This document shows, in pieces, positions 25,601-36,300 of a stretch of 64,000 nt of DNA; the stretch's first letter is position 1, and each line of letters starts with the position of its first letter. The stretch spans positions 19,344,429 through 19,408,428 of the forward strand of contig OW285187.1 in assembly GCA_935421135.1 (NCBI GenBank), written 5' to 3'. Source of the DNA: Bugulina stolonifera. Taxonomy: Eukaryota; Bryozoa; Gymnolaemata; Cheilostomatida; Bugulidae. Below the pieces are notes generated by a model, which worked only from the letters and a program-made list of their open reading frames with translations, ran no database searches and was not told the origin of the DNA. Position numbers and translations under genes: made by a program.

Positions 25601-28392
25601 TGATCCAGCGATTGCTTTGAACCAGCGATCAAGCGACAAGATTGCAGCTGACAAAAGTACCAACATGGAGCAGAGCGATGAGAACCCCAATTGCTAACTG
25701 AAGCATGCTAGATCTATGCTGGTATTGTGGTCAGATGCAGTAGTGTAGATCTAGTTCAAAATTACAACTTTTACCAACACTAAAATAATGGGGAGAGATA
25801 TTCAATAGCACAGTATTATTATGCACCAGTTGTTACTATCCACTACTAAATACTGCTACTATACTCGTATATCGTGATGTGCACCACAAGTATTACCAGA
25901 TCAGTTGGAAGTCGTTGTGTTAACTCAACAGCCAGCTTCAGTTTCCAATCAGTTTCACCATCTAGTTGGTCTGTTCTAATAAAACAAGATCCAGATTTCT
26001 CGGATGTTCTGAGGAAGACCAAATCTGCAGGAACCCTTTGATTCTGAAGATTGCAGAAATATTTGTACTATTACAATGTACACTGGATATTCAATAAACA
26101 CTTTTAAAGTTTCTCAACTTACTAAGCTTTGTGCAGCGCTGTCCTCCTTATTGTGTATTCCCCTTCACCTTTTTCCTAGAGTATTGCTACCGAAATAACT
26201 TTTTACAAGTGGCATGCTTGAATGGGAGCACACAGAGGATAGCTTAATATGAATAATTAGTATAATCCAGAGCCATAGGGCATGAACAGGTGCAATGCCT
26301 ACCTTGTCTACTACAATGATGTCACCAACTTTGATATCACTACTTGGAACAAAGGTTTCACCTTGAGGGGTCAACTTCCTGTAGGACTGTGAGTTGACCT
26401 CCTTGTCACGCTTGAATCTACGAATGTCATCCAACATCTCCCTTAGCATAGTTACGGATATCACGAACCCCTACAGCAAGATGGAAACTATTAGACCTGT
26501 ATGTGCACAATGTTTGTTATAGTATTTTTGTTGCAAGAAATATTTTTGCTACAGGTACTTGAACAACCTCAGCAGATTGTAGAACAAACTATTGTATTGA
26601 AAAATGTTGGTGTGGGATAATATTTTAATGATGAATAGTAGCACAAGATGCATTTTTTATATATAGAGATTTATTTCCTAATATTTCGTCACTTGTCCAA
26701 GTAGCATCATCAGAGGATAAATGAGGTTCTGAAAATTAGAAACTACTTTATATAATGGAAGTACATCAAAGAAAAAAGCTAAGGAAGTGGATTAGGTTAA
26801 GAGTAAAGCTACAAAGTTATTTACACAATAGAGCTATAAGATGAAAGGATAAAGTTATACTTCAAAGGCTAAATATTCAAACTATTGCTAATAGATATAA
26901 AGTTGTATATATTACATGGAGGATTGGTAATTAAATAGCAAGAGTTCAAAGTGGTTCCAAGAAATAAACAGGTGAACCCTTGTTGCATTGTGGAGAAAAT
27001 ATTGTTGCTATGATTGTACAAATGGGACCCCTCAATAGTCTGCATACATTAAAACTAATTTTACCCCATTGAGCCACATTAAATTATTAATTTGAACTGA
27101 CTCCATTTTCAGTCGGCCTAGCACCTCTAACACAACCATTCGATATCAGTCAAAGTAAAATTGTGCGATGTTGCACCAAACTGGCTCACTGTATAGTCAG
27201 TTGTTAATATAACTTGTCTTAAAAACCAAGTTAATAGCATAACTAGATCTATTGTAAATTATTACAGTGACCCAAAGGTTTGGAGGTGCTTTGGGAGATA
27301 ACACTCGTAAAAAATTTGTGCTTAGCATAATATAGAGTAACATCGACTGCATAATACATGTATATTAAAGTCCAGTACGAATATATATATAGCAATATCA
27401 TAACGAGACTTACTAACGGTGCCCAGTATGTGTAGAGTTGACCAATTCTGATGCCAGGAATAAACTGAGAGCAAGACATTATTAGGAAATAAAAGTTTAG
27501 GAAGTATTTAAACTGCTCAAACAGCACCTAAAACAAATGATGGAACACATATTAGATAGGGTACCTGAGATTAGTATCTCAGAATGCAGTAAAAGTTACA
27601 AAGTGTAATAAAATCAGACTAACCCGTTGTGCAGTAAGGGTTATAACGCGCAACGTAATTAATTAGGGAAGCACCTTTGGCTGCTGAGCGTGCACATAGT
27701 ATACAATAACATGACAACTTGTTGATCAGAACTTCAACAAGTAACAAAATTGGTTACCTTTGGTACAAAAGAAATAACGCTATATTTCTGATTACGTATG
27801 ACATTGGGTGGATACTCGGCGTGTTGACAGTTGTCATAGTAAACAGGTAATCTTCCCATGTGCACAGTTCTGGGATGATACTCTCTTTGTTTCTTACACT
27901 TCCTCCACAGCCCATCACAGCACCTTAACACAATATACTTCTGACTAGTTCAAATATTTCCATTAACTCGACTTGAAATATTCCCAAGGAAGCTACTGCA
28001 ATTGTCTTTTAGAATAAAATCAAATCATGGATCATTTTATTATAACCTAACCTAGAGCTCTATTATAACCTAACCACTACGAAAGTATTTAACCTTATGC
28101 CTACACATTATAATGAGCAAATGCGATGGGCTAGAAAACATGTCACATATCGAAAAAGAAAAAATCTCCACCGATGTTCAGCTACCAACATTAGTATAAT
28201 GAATTACATATGCTAAATAATTACTTGGATAATGGCTCCTTCCAATCATGGCAAACACAATCGACAAAGGATTCCCATTTAGATTTCTTCTTTCTAGAAA
28301 TCAATTGAGAGTTAAGATCTAGTTCAACAGCCTCACCGACACTGGAAGAGTCGTCTGTCTCTATACTATTGTGTCGATTATCAGCGCCATAC
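13659..28392 (-). CDS. ATP9B: Class-2 P4-ATPase (ATP9A/ATP9B/Neo1 type), N-terminus missing
   Basis: Twenty-three exons keep one frame for 1071 residues: 28225-28392, 27758-27923, 27414-27527, 26303-26470, 25897-26043, 25116-25196, 24619-24768, 24387-24476, 23486-23666, 22259-22371, 21825-22022, 21508-21672, 21133-21222, 20478-20561, 19839-20009, 18907-19095, 18026-18170, 17668-17821, 17292-17423, 16479-16587, 15808-15865, 13990-14193, 13659-13798. Landmarks, counted from the first complete codon: actuator DGET (233-236), membrane PISL (383-386), phosphorylation motif DKTGT (Asp430), nucleotide-binding MKGADVV (590), WMLTGDK (697-703) and hinge GDGGNDVSM (807). The family flips or regulates phospholipids in endosome/Golgi membranes and, unlike most P4-ATPases, does not need a CDC50 subunit. 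The first exon starts mid-codon at a splice acceptor, so a short initiator exon lies further right and was not found. The symbol is by resemblance; ATP9A is not excluded. Confidence 0.95.
14488..14600. repeat. Short inverted repeat in an ATP9-type intron
   Basis: ATGCCCTTTAC near 14491 and its complement GTAAAGGGCAT near 14581 bracket about 80 bp, like a small MITE. It lies in the 1.6-kb intron between the 13990-14193 and 15808-15865 exons. Confidence 0.45.
16885..16995. repeat. Tandem repeat, ~18-bp unit
   Basis: Units of the form AATATCACCGCATAATAT, alternating CCGTAT and CCGCAT, repeated about five times. Intronic. Confidence 0.75.
17046..17207. repeat. 12-bp minisatellite, ~13 copies
   Basis: Near-perfect head-to-tail copies of CTTGTATATCTA. 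The array lies in an ATP9-type intron. Open frames across it simply read the repeat and are not genes. Confidence 0.95.
18180..18350. repeat. Diverged TACATGTA/GCAATATAC repeats
   Basis: Several imperfect ~35-bp units containing GCATATGCAATATAC followed by GTGTATACAT. Adjacent to the SINE insertion in the same intron. Confidence 0.6.
18371..18612 (+). mobile_element. tRNA-derived SINE with 17-bp TSD
   Basis: The head GGGAGCAGCTGTGGCCTAGT carries a pol III A box (GTGGCCTAGTGGTTAGAG) and a B-box-like GTTTCGATTCCC. Its first ~100 bases match the SINE at 51692. A 17-bp duplication TACATATTGTATATTAT flanks it at 18354-18370 and 18613-18629. It lies in an ATP9-type intron, antisense to the gene. 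Confidence 0.85.
22503..23473. mobile_element. Non-autonomous hAT element, 971 bp, beside a splice donor
   Basis: Termini CAGGGGTGGGA (22503) and its complement TCCCACCCCTG (to 23473) are flanked by the 8-bp duplication CATGTTAC at 22495-22502 and 23474-23481. This is a classic hAT structure. No transposase frame is present. The right end lies 12 bp from the edge of the exon at 23486-23666, next to its 5' splice site on the minus strand, yet the GTAAGT donor is intact. Confidence 0.88.
23730..23900. repeat. Tandem repeat, ~25-30-bp unit
   Basis: About six copies of ACTGTATATACTACACATGT followed by ACCAGT, with small length changes. Intronic. Confidence 0.8.
24000..24236. repeat. ACTAACAACTACTA-type simple repeat
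   Basis: Runs of AACTACTAACTACTAAC with irregular interruptions. Intronic low complexity. Confidence 0.85.
25456..25631. repeat. 17-bp minisatellite, ~10 copies
   Basis: Head-to-tail copies of GCGATTGCTTTGAACCA with rare single-base variants (GATCCA, AAACCA). Because 17 is not a multiple of three, all frames read the same peptide pattern, which creates spurious open frames. It lies in an ATP9-type intron. Confidence 0.95.
26595..26725. mobile_element. Single arm of the palindromic MITE
   Basis: Matches the left arm at 1374-1480, including GTTGGTGTGGGATAATATTT and TTGTCCAAGTAGCATCATCA, but the complementary arm is missing. A solo arm or half-deleted copy in an ATP9-type intron. Confidence 0.75.
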
Positions 28393-29540
28393 CTAAAATA
28401 AACCTCATCATATCATTAGGAAATCGAAACTCCTATTTTTATCATCTTGCAATAGCTCACCTGAGAAAAAATACTCAATGACTGATTACAAAATGGTAAA
28501 ATAAATGGTAAAAGAGTAATTGGAGAGTTAGGACATGGAGAAAGCAAATGCTTATACGCATATCAAAAACCACAGTGAGAAAATTCGGAGCCATCATAAC
28601 ACCAAGTAGATAAAGCTGACTGAAGCAACTGCTGTATCCAACAAACTTCACGTCGACAAAATATAGTGGTAGATGGTAGGTTTTTAATTGAATACTTGGA
28701 ACCTCATCTAGAAAGATAGCAACAAATGATGTAAAGAGGAATCGGAACCATACAAAACAAAGCATGGAGAAATTACAACATTGCTTAAATGTTTGTAAGT
28801 TATTGGAGTTTAAAGTCAGTCAGTTTGGAATATTTATGATTTATGGATTTCATATAGCCGAACGTTGTAGAATATTTACCCCACAGTCAGAGTGTGTTGA
28901 AATCTGATGATCTCCCAATGACCCAGAACTGACATTGGCCCTACATATTGGCAGTAAAAACTAATTTTATGACTATTTCAACACTGTTAAACACAGTGTG
29001 GTTGCTTTTGCTTGCTGACCTACCAATCTACATAATGCATTCATTATTAGCTTGACAGTCTCTCTGGGCAGTCTAGTTATTACCATATTCAATACTTTAC
29101 TATAGTGTTCAACAGCCTTTGATTTTTCTAACATGTAGTGAACTGAAATTCATACTGGTTACTTGTACATGTACTTGTATATATATTATTACATGTACAA
29201 ACTATACCTACTATATATACGAGTAGATACTCATATCCTTACTACATCTTTCTCAGTTGTGCCTTCAGATTAGAACATATCCTTATTAGAGCTCAGCAAT
29301 ACCACTTATTAATACTAGCCGTCCTAACTCAATACATAGGCAAAATTATTCACGGGGCAATAAATTTGTCACCAGTCATTTACTTAATAATAATAGTTCC
29401 GCTTAACACGTAAATTATTACTAATGAGTGGATAAAGCCGTTGAAACCAGTACACAGAGTACAAAGTAGTGTAGTCCACATCAGCAATGAATCCATCATT
29501 TCAAAAATCAACGACAAATCCGCCGAACTTGAAAGTTCAA
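28393..29540. other. ATP9-type 5' region, initiator exon not found
   Basis: The first recognised exon begins with a splice acceptor (TTTTAG) at 28393-28398. Short open frames to the right do not resemble the variable ATP9 N-terminus and do not join in the required phase. The initiator codon presumably lies in a short exon here or further right. No promoter motif is clear. Confidence 0.35.
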
Positions 29541-29544
29541 AATA

Positions 29545-29940
29545 CAGTAAGTAAAGTAAAGTAGAGTAAAGGCTTCCGTTCAGTCGCTAATGACAATGGA
29601 ATGCAGGAAGATACCCAGCAGCGCCTATAGCAATGAAGCTTTCTGCTAGTTGTACAACATTGCTCTTCATCTCATGTGTGGGGTAATCTGGTGTGATCAC
29701 GGGAATGTGAACAAGACCAGGCCACACTTGGATGGAACTAGAGCACCGCCGATTTTCACAGCGCGACTGAAATTGGTACACGAGACCTCCTGTATTTTAG
29801 GTCCTGATCCGAACAGACCCAGCAAGTGAGGGTGAAAAGCTTGCTGCAGGCTTTTGCCAGAAAGAGCCCAACTGGGATTTGAACTCACAGCCCCCAGAAT
29901 GACAGCTGTGTGCTCTACCAACTGAGCTATCTCGACCTCT
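29545..29940 (-). mobile_element. tRNA-derived SINE, near full length
   Basis: Read on the minus strand it starts AGATAGCTCAGTTGGTAGAG (A box of a tRNA head), followed by a B box GAGTTCAAATCCC, a ~280-bp body, and a 3' tail of ACTTT-type pentamers at 29545-29572. The cloverleaf T-stem is imperfect, so it is a SINE and not a functional tRNA gene. A clear target duplication was not found. Confidence 0.75.
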
Positions 29941-30086
29941 AGATAGTAGAACGTGGATGTAGCTGAGAGCTAGTAAAAAAATATCAATATAGTGAGTTCA
30001 TGCTAGCAAAGGCAAATAGTGAAAGGGTCATCAAAACAAAAGAACAGGACACTTTCTAACGTTGATGAAGTATAGTTATTTAGTGC

Positions 30087-30295
30087 CTTCCAGCCACAAT
30101 TGCTCCTGTACCTCATATAAATCCTTGGGATCATGCAAGTCGCATGGCTTCAAGGCAACTCCTCTGCCCCTGCCAAAAAAGACCATGTCATCTGGGCCTT
30201 TTCTCACAGGGAGTTGGCCAGCATTGGCACCTGGCAGTGTGAGCTGCAAGGGGCTGGTCACGCCGAGCAGTATAAGCCTGGTGAGTTAAAGGTGG
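30087..30295 (+). mobile_element. 5'-truncated SINE body
   Basis: Matches the 3' two thirds of the SINE at 51692-51986, including CCAGCCACAATTGCTCCTGT, GGCTTCAAGGCAACTCCTCT and the ending AGTATAAG. It lacks the tRNA head and is about 10% diverged by eye. Confidence 0.8.
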
Positions 30296-30299
30296 ACTG

Positions 30300-33040
30300 T
30301 ACTGAAATTTTGACGTCGTGAGTTGAATACACCATTAGAAAGCCTAGTAGCAGCTGAACCAGTTAGCACAATATCAGCTGGGATACATGATGTCATCATG
30401 GTACTCAGCCCTGTTAAAACTAGTGAATTACATCATTGTGGGGAGTGAATGCCAGACCACTCATCATGTTATTATAAACAGAAAATTTTAATTGGATTTT
30501 TATTCTTGTTGTACTAGGAATATCACAAAATGAAAAAATGGGTTTGTGAAACAAATGCTAGTTAATATTCCTAGACAATAAAAAACACAATTTGTTGTGA
30601 AAAATTATCAAATGACTTTTGAGGTTGCAACTTTATTGGTCAATATAGGCTACTTGTTTATCTCATGAATAACATGCCTACTTATTAGACTGGTGTGTTG
30701 AACCTGTAGCATGTAGTACTATAATTGCTAGTATCTGTTTTATTGAATGAACACTGTATTTCTTATAAAACAGTTGTGAGAACTCAACATTGCTTCTATA
30801 TAGCTTGTCAGAGTTGAGATAATCAAAGAAGAAGTTTTGAAAATCGACATAAAGCTAGGTGGAGATAACTTCTAATGCTGACATCACTATGGTTATTTTA
30901 GAAATTTTTGGGTTACTTTTTTGCAATTTAGCATCTATTAGCTACTACTAAAACAGTTTAGATATGTTTGTAGCTAGGTATCAAGTAATACTAACGTAGT
31001 TAGTTTGGTGAAAATAATTCTGAAACTTTCAGTACAGTCCATCTTTAAGCCCGGTGAGCTATTTAGTGCCTGCTGAAGAATACCCAGTCATGCAATAAAC
31101 ATTCACATTTAATATCAATGACTGACAGACAATTTTATCAAGGATGAGGTACGAAACCACAAGCTACACTTGGCAATTGCTTATTATGATCATCTGAAGG
31201 CACAGCTTAAAGCTCACCAGAACTGAATAGATAAACCAGTTAATGTTGACCACAGTAAGGTTGGTGTAGAAACCAGATGAAATAACAGAGAATTTGGCTT
31301 AAGGTACAGTTGCCATGAATTTGGAAGTATCAGATGTATCATAGTTTCTTCATTAATGACTTTAGGGAGAGCCAGCAAAACAATTAGCTGAAAGCAGTCC
31401 TAGTTTATGATATAGGCGCAACGGCTAGTCTAGATACAATATATAGTGTGCATGTACTTGATATGGAATTCAGAACTGTGCAGAAATTGTGTTTGTGGGA
31501 GGAACAACGGTAAAGTCTGAAGGCCTTAATATGTTGAAAGGAAAAACGAAGATATCCGGCTGTGTATTAGTAATTTGAAGAATATCTCCAATTGGATTGA
31601 GATTCCTTCCTAAGGAGTTGTCCCTCCAAAATTTAATGCAAAGGATACACTGCGGAATTTAAATAAACATAGAGTATGGTAGCTAAATGGCCGCAGGTAA
31701 ACAGTAAGCCTGTGCATCAGGCCTACTCGTCTAATGGAGTCAGCAAGTAGACTCTAGTTCAGTGTATTGGTGGAGAGTCAGGGCTGGAATAATTGGATGA
31801 CCTAATGGATTAGCATGTCCTGTCCAAGTTGCTTCCCTTTGATAAACAGAAACACGTCCTAATATGTCCTAGTTCATTCATCTTGCTCCGTTGATCCAGC
31901 CCATCTCCTGCACCACTCTCCAACTTTCATTCTACTAATATCGGTTCATCTGCCAAATCACCTCCTTACCTCCCTTTGCTACTGCCATTAGTAGTGTCCA
32001 CTTTTGTTACCTCAGCACTAGAGTCTGCTGTTTTCCCTTCACCACTCCACAACTAATGAGGCTTCCTGGTTAATACTTAGCACTCAATTCTACCAGACTG
32101 CAAAATGCCGGCGACATGGCCCCAACAGCACCACCCGCCCCAGTCTTACTAGCATAAGTCTCCAGACTGGGTATACTCTCCTCATCAGAGCTAATTATTT
32201 TACTCCCACCATACATTGCCTTAGTCGGGGTACCATTTCAATATTATAGCATAATAGCGAACATAAGCATCTACCAGGTAGCTCATAGATCTCATTGTAT
32301 TATCACTAGAACACAATGGACAATCCGTAGAACTCATATTGATATGAGACTATAAGAACTAATTTACTAAACCCATGCTATTACTACTATCACTTTATTG
32401 GGTTGGTTTCTAGTGCATGTGATGTGTTGGCCTGTGTGGTACCCAAAGGCAAACACTACAGTATACATATTACTGAATATTATATTTTTTTACTGAACCT
32501 GTTGCTATTACATGGTGCTAATGCTATTTCATTATGATTATAAATTGAGTAGTTATATTAATATTTGTCCAGTATTAAGATCTGTAATAGTCCTTGGCAT
32601 AAAACTCAAACTGTAGACGAGAATTATTTAAATACCTACCGCATAGTGTGAAGTTGAGTGGTAATATTTTGTCTCTCAGCCGCTTTGTTATTTTTAAAAA
32701 AAGCCATTTCTAATAGAGAAAGAGTATTATACACCTGGCTATAATATACATGCATACATATACATTTATAACAATAAATTTAATGGTTTTTCCAACAATG
32801 TGTCTAAATTCACCAATAAAATATGATTAAATGGCTATGATTTGGTCATGTAAATATTAGAGCCACTGAAATGTGTCTCGGTCACTAGAACATAATAATT
32901 ATTTGTGTAGAATGGCTCAGGAAGTTGAAGCCTCGGGTCAATTGCGAATGGGCTGGCGTCACAGTCCGCACGCACCTTCTCCAGTTGTTACTACTAAGGT
33001 CACAACCTTGACCGCAGTAAGGCAATCTTAACCTCTTCTG
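30300..33040. other. Intergenic, no confident gene
   Basis: No exon can be supported. At 32040-32215 the minus strand is open, with an acidic stretch (SSDEESIPSLETYASKTG), and could be a transposon ORF1 scrap. The rest is AT-rich and unstructured. Confidence 0.35.
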
Positions 33041-33049
33041 AGCTTGTGT

Positions 33050-33150
33050 GTATTCCAAAGATAGTGGAACTATCTGTGTATCAAAGGGGTATATATAATA
33101 TACCCATAGAATTAGAACAATTCTATGAATATACCCCTTTGCTCTGTATA
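33050..33150. repeat. Inverted-repeat unit upstream of the nucleoside hydrolase gene
   Basis: AAAGGGGTATAT at 33086 pairs with ATATACCCCTTT at 33130, with an inner AGAATT...AATTCT pair. CCAAAGATAGT precedes it. The same words occur at 4184-4425. It lies about 200 bp before the ATG at 33339, so it sits in the probable promoter or 5' UTR. Confidence 0.5.
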
Positions 33151-33338
33151 TTTCAAAATGGTACTATATTCTACAATCATTCCGCGTTCGGTTATCCTCG
33201 AGAGCCAACAAAATCGCATGCGTGCACCACGCCCACAATTTTCCGCTCCTGCAGATACATGTCATACTGGCTGCACATGTTAGTACTTAGAGCCCGGGGT
33301 AGCGATTTGTTATACGACTTTTCACCTCATTAGTTTTA

Positions 33339-36300
33339 ATGGCTGCCATAGTTAGAAAAAAGTATATCATTGACTGTGATTGTGGCGTGGATGATGCTGT
33401 AGGAATTCTCATGATGCTCCAAGCCAACAAATTTGAAAATCCACCTGTAGAAGTTCTGGCTATTACATGTGTGAATGGCAACTGTCTTGTTGACAAAGCT
33501 GTGCACAATGTTTTAATAACACTTAATATTGCCCAGCAGAGTGTAAGTAATTAAATATATTAAAACTGTAGTAATTCTTAGTGTTAGTATAGTTTTAACA
33601 TTGATTGTATGATAAATCATAATCTATAATGATAATGGTATTTGATGATTCTAAATGATAATTATATTAATATTTATAATTATTATAATTATACTAATAG
33701 TTATATAATTAATTTTGAATAACAAGCCACTAGCAAGGCTCTCTTAGTAAAAAGGAACGCCCATGAAAAGAGGATGTGTCATCATTAAGTCTTGGCTGAC
33801 CTATATACAGGCTTGCTAAGTTCGGCTGATGAAAATCAGGGAGATTCAGTATTTGGGTGGGGGAGGGGAGGGTGTTCATTTTGGGTGGGGTGGGGTACCA
33901 AAATTTGAGGTGAAAATCAGGGAGTCTCCTGCGGAATCAGGGAGACTTGGTAAGTCTACCTATATATATGTCCGTAGCCAATTAACTGCATGACGATGTA
34001 AGCCTAGTCATTATATTGTGGCACATATATCTTGAATTTGAATTTGGGAATTCAGTCTTTTAAACCTAAAAAAGTCTTTATTAGAGAAATGGAATCTACA
34101 GGTGTGAGTTGTGTATGTAGCATCATTTTTACCAGTAATTTTCACTACTAAGTCGAGAAGATTTAGCCTTGAATAACGCCCCAAAATGCTAACTCGGACG
34201 ACGGCCATGTTGACTTTGAGCTGCTGTCACCATATATATTTAGGAGTGTTTTTTATTCTCAAAAATTCATTTACCTTTTTATTGAGCATGTGTAATACTT
34301 AGTTATGATATATCAACCTTCTTTTCATCAGATCCAGCAGTGTCTATTTCAGGGGTGGATATAAAGGAAAAATTTGAAAGCCAACTTTTTTTCAAGAAGT
34401 CACGAATTTCCCGCGCTGATTTTGTGACAATTGCGACCTCGGATCATTTGCGCGTGATGTTTAGGTAAAAACTGATGAATCAGTCTACACTTTAGACTAT
34501 AGCTACATAGAGCTTTAGAGTAGAGTACATAGTGCATTTAAAATACACAAAGATCCACAACTTGAAGGAGAAATACAATTGACTGTGTTACACTAAGTAA
34601 GCAGAAAATTGACATGGAACATGGAACAAGGACTTGTATTGTAAGTATAGAGATACCATGACTGTTAAAGCACTATACAATAATTTGTGCCTGGATGAGT
34701 TGATACAAAATAAGTGTGAAACATGAACATGTATGAGTGCAGTCTACACAGATGACATGACTGTTGTCTATTACAGCACTATACAATGACCGTACTGCCG
34801 GGGTGAGTTATCATGTGTGAAGCATGAGCATGTATGGGTACAGTCTACACAGATAATATGACTATTACAGCACTATATAATGACTGTACTGCCTGAGAAA
34901 GTAAATAGAAAATGAATTGAAACCTGGACATGTATAGTATAATAAAGTCTACAGGGCACAGCGAGTGATTAAAAACTATTTTTTATATTTTGTTATATAT
35001 TATATTTATATTTTAATGTAAATGTATATTGTCGAGCAGTATTGATTTAAACTAGATCTTGCAAACTAGATCTTCTGTTCAAAAAGGCTTGCACCACTAA
35101 TTTCACATTGATGTCTTGATCCCGATGGATAATTATAGCTGCAAGAGCATTAAGCCTATAAAATGGATAAATTGACGTTATGAGATGTGATGACACCACA
35201 GTGGTGTCCAGAAATGGAGATATAGTTGTAGCTTCAAATATTAAAAAGAATTATTAAACCCACCCATAACATAAATTCTGTTTCCGCTGTACTAGTTTAA
35301 AAGTGCCGTCTTTATTGGGGCTTTCTACCTTAATGACACAGGCAAGTATGATGAATATAATCATCATCCATACAATCCATTTCTAGCAAAAATGGGCGAG
35401 TGTGAGAAAACTTGCTAAGCTCGAAGCTGATTTGAAAATAAGACAAACATGCCAGTACTAACTATTAGGGAAGGTTGAGGTGACTTAAATCTCTGAATCA
35501 AGTGTAAAAACAGGCATTTTAACTGTTTTATAGGATAAATAGTAGAGACAATTATAGTCAAAACACAAAACTGCATGCTAAATTGGGAGTTATTTATTCA
35601 TAAGCAACAAACTATGAAAAAATGGAGTTGCTTAATCATGAATCAAAAAGCCCACTGCCTGAAATATGGACACAGATGTCAAGCAGTATCTACAAAGTAG
35701 CCTAATACAAGGATTCCTATGCTCTTAAGCCTGGAATCGAAAACTAACAATCACAAAAGGAATAAAATTGTGCAAAAGTTGAATCAGCTTCAACTTTAAA
35801 ATGATTTGATTGTGTTTGTGATTGCTACAACCACTGCGAAATGATGAAATTATGAATACGCACCAGGCTATATATCAGCTGGAGCTACATACCTATCATC
35901 GCCCATAGATCAGTTTGGAGAAGTTTTGAGGCTGCTGAATGATCGCTCTGTCTCACGGCTGGTTACAGGAAGACTAGTAATGATAGTTGGCAAAGTACAG
36001 ATATTTTCAAATTGCATTTTAACTCCAACAAACAAAGCTCTATAGACACTGTAATAGGATTACCTTCACTCTCCTCTTTCCACCTACAAATTTTACAACT
36101 AACAAAACTAATTATCTACAATGAACAGTGCAGGCACTGAATAGAGGAACCAATACACTAGCAACATCGGAAAATAGTGAGAAAAGATTAAAAATTTTAA
36201 GTGCATCCACTACTGAAATAGGGTAGCACTCTTCACTTAGCTAACTTACCAATGGGCTCTCCATAACATCAGCTGATCCTTCAGTAGGCTGGGTTTAGGA

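Noticed and set aside
25432..25690. Minus-strand frames with repeated [14 protein letters not shown] peptides
   Set aside because: Produced by the 17-bp tandem repeat inside an intron; no family match and no splice context.
28475..28765. 96-codon minus frame as first exon of the ATP9-type gene
   Set aside because: Hydrophobic, does not resemble the ATP9 N-terminus and ends in a stop without joining the required phase at 28392.
29489..29550. Plus-strand ATG frame ending in a donor-like GTAAGT (a possible first exon)
   Set aside because: Only ~20 codons, no partner exon, and the donor overlaps the SINE tail repeat.
29860..29940. Possible tRNA gene on the minus strand
   Set aside because: A and B boxes are good, but the T-arm does not pair well and a SINE body with a pentamer tail follows.
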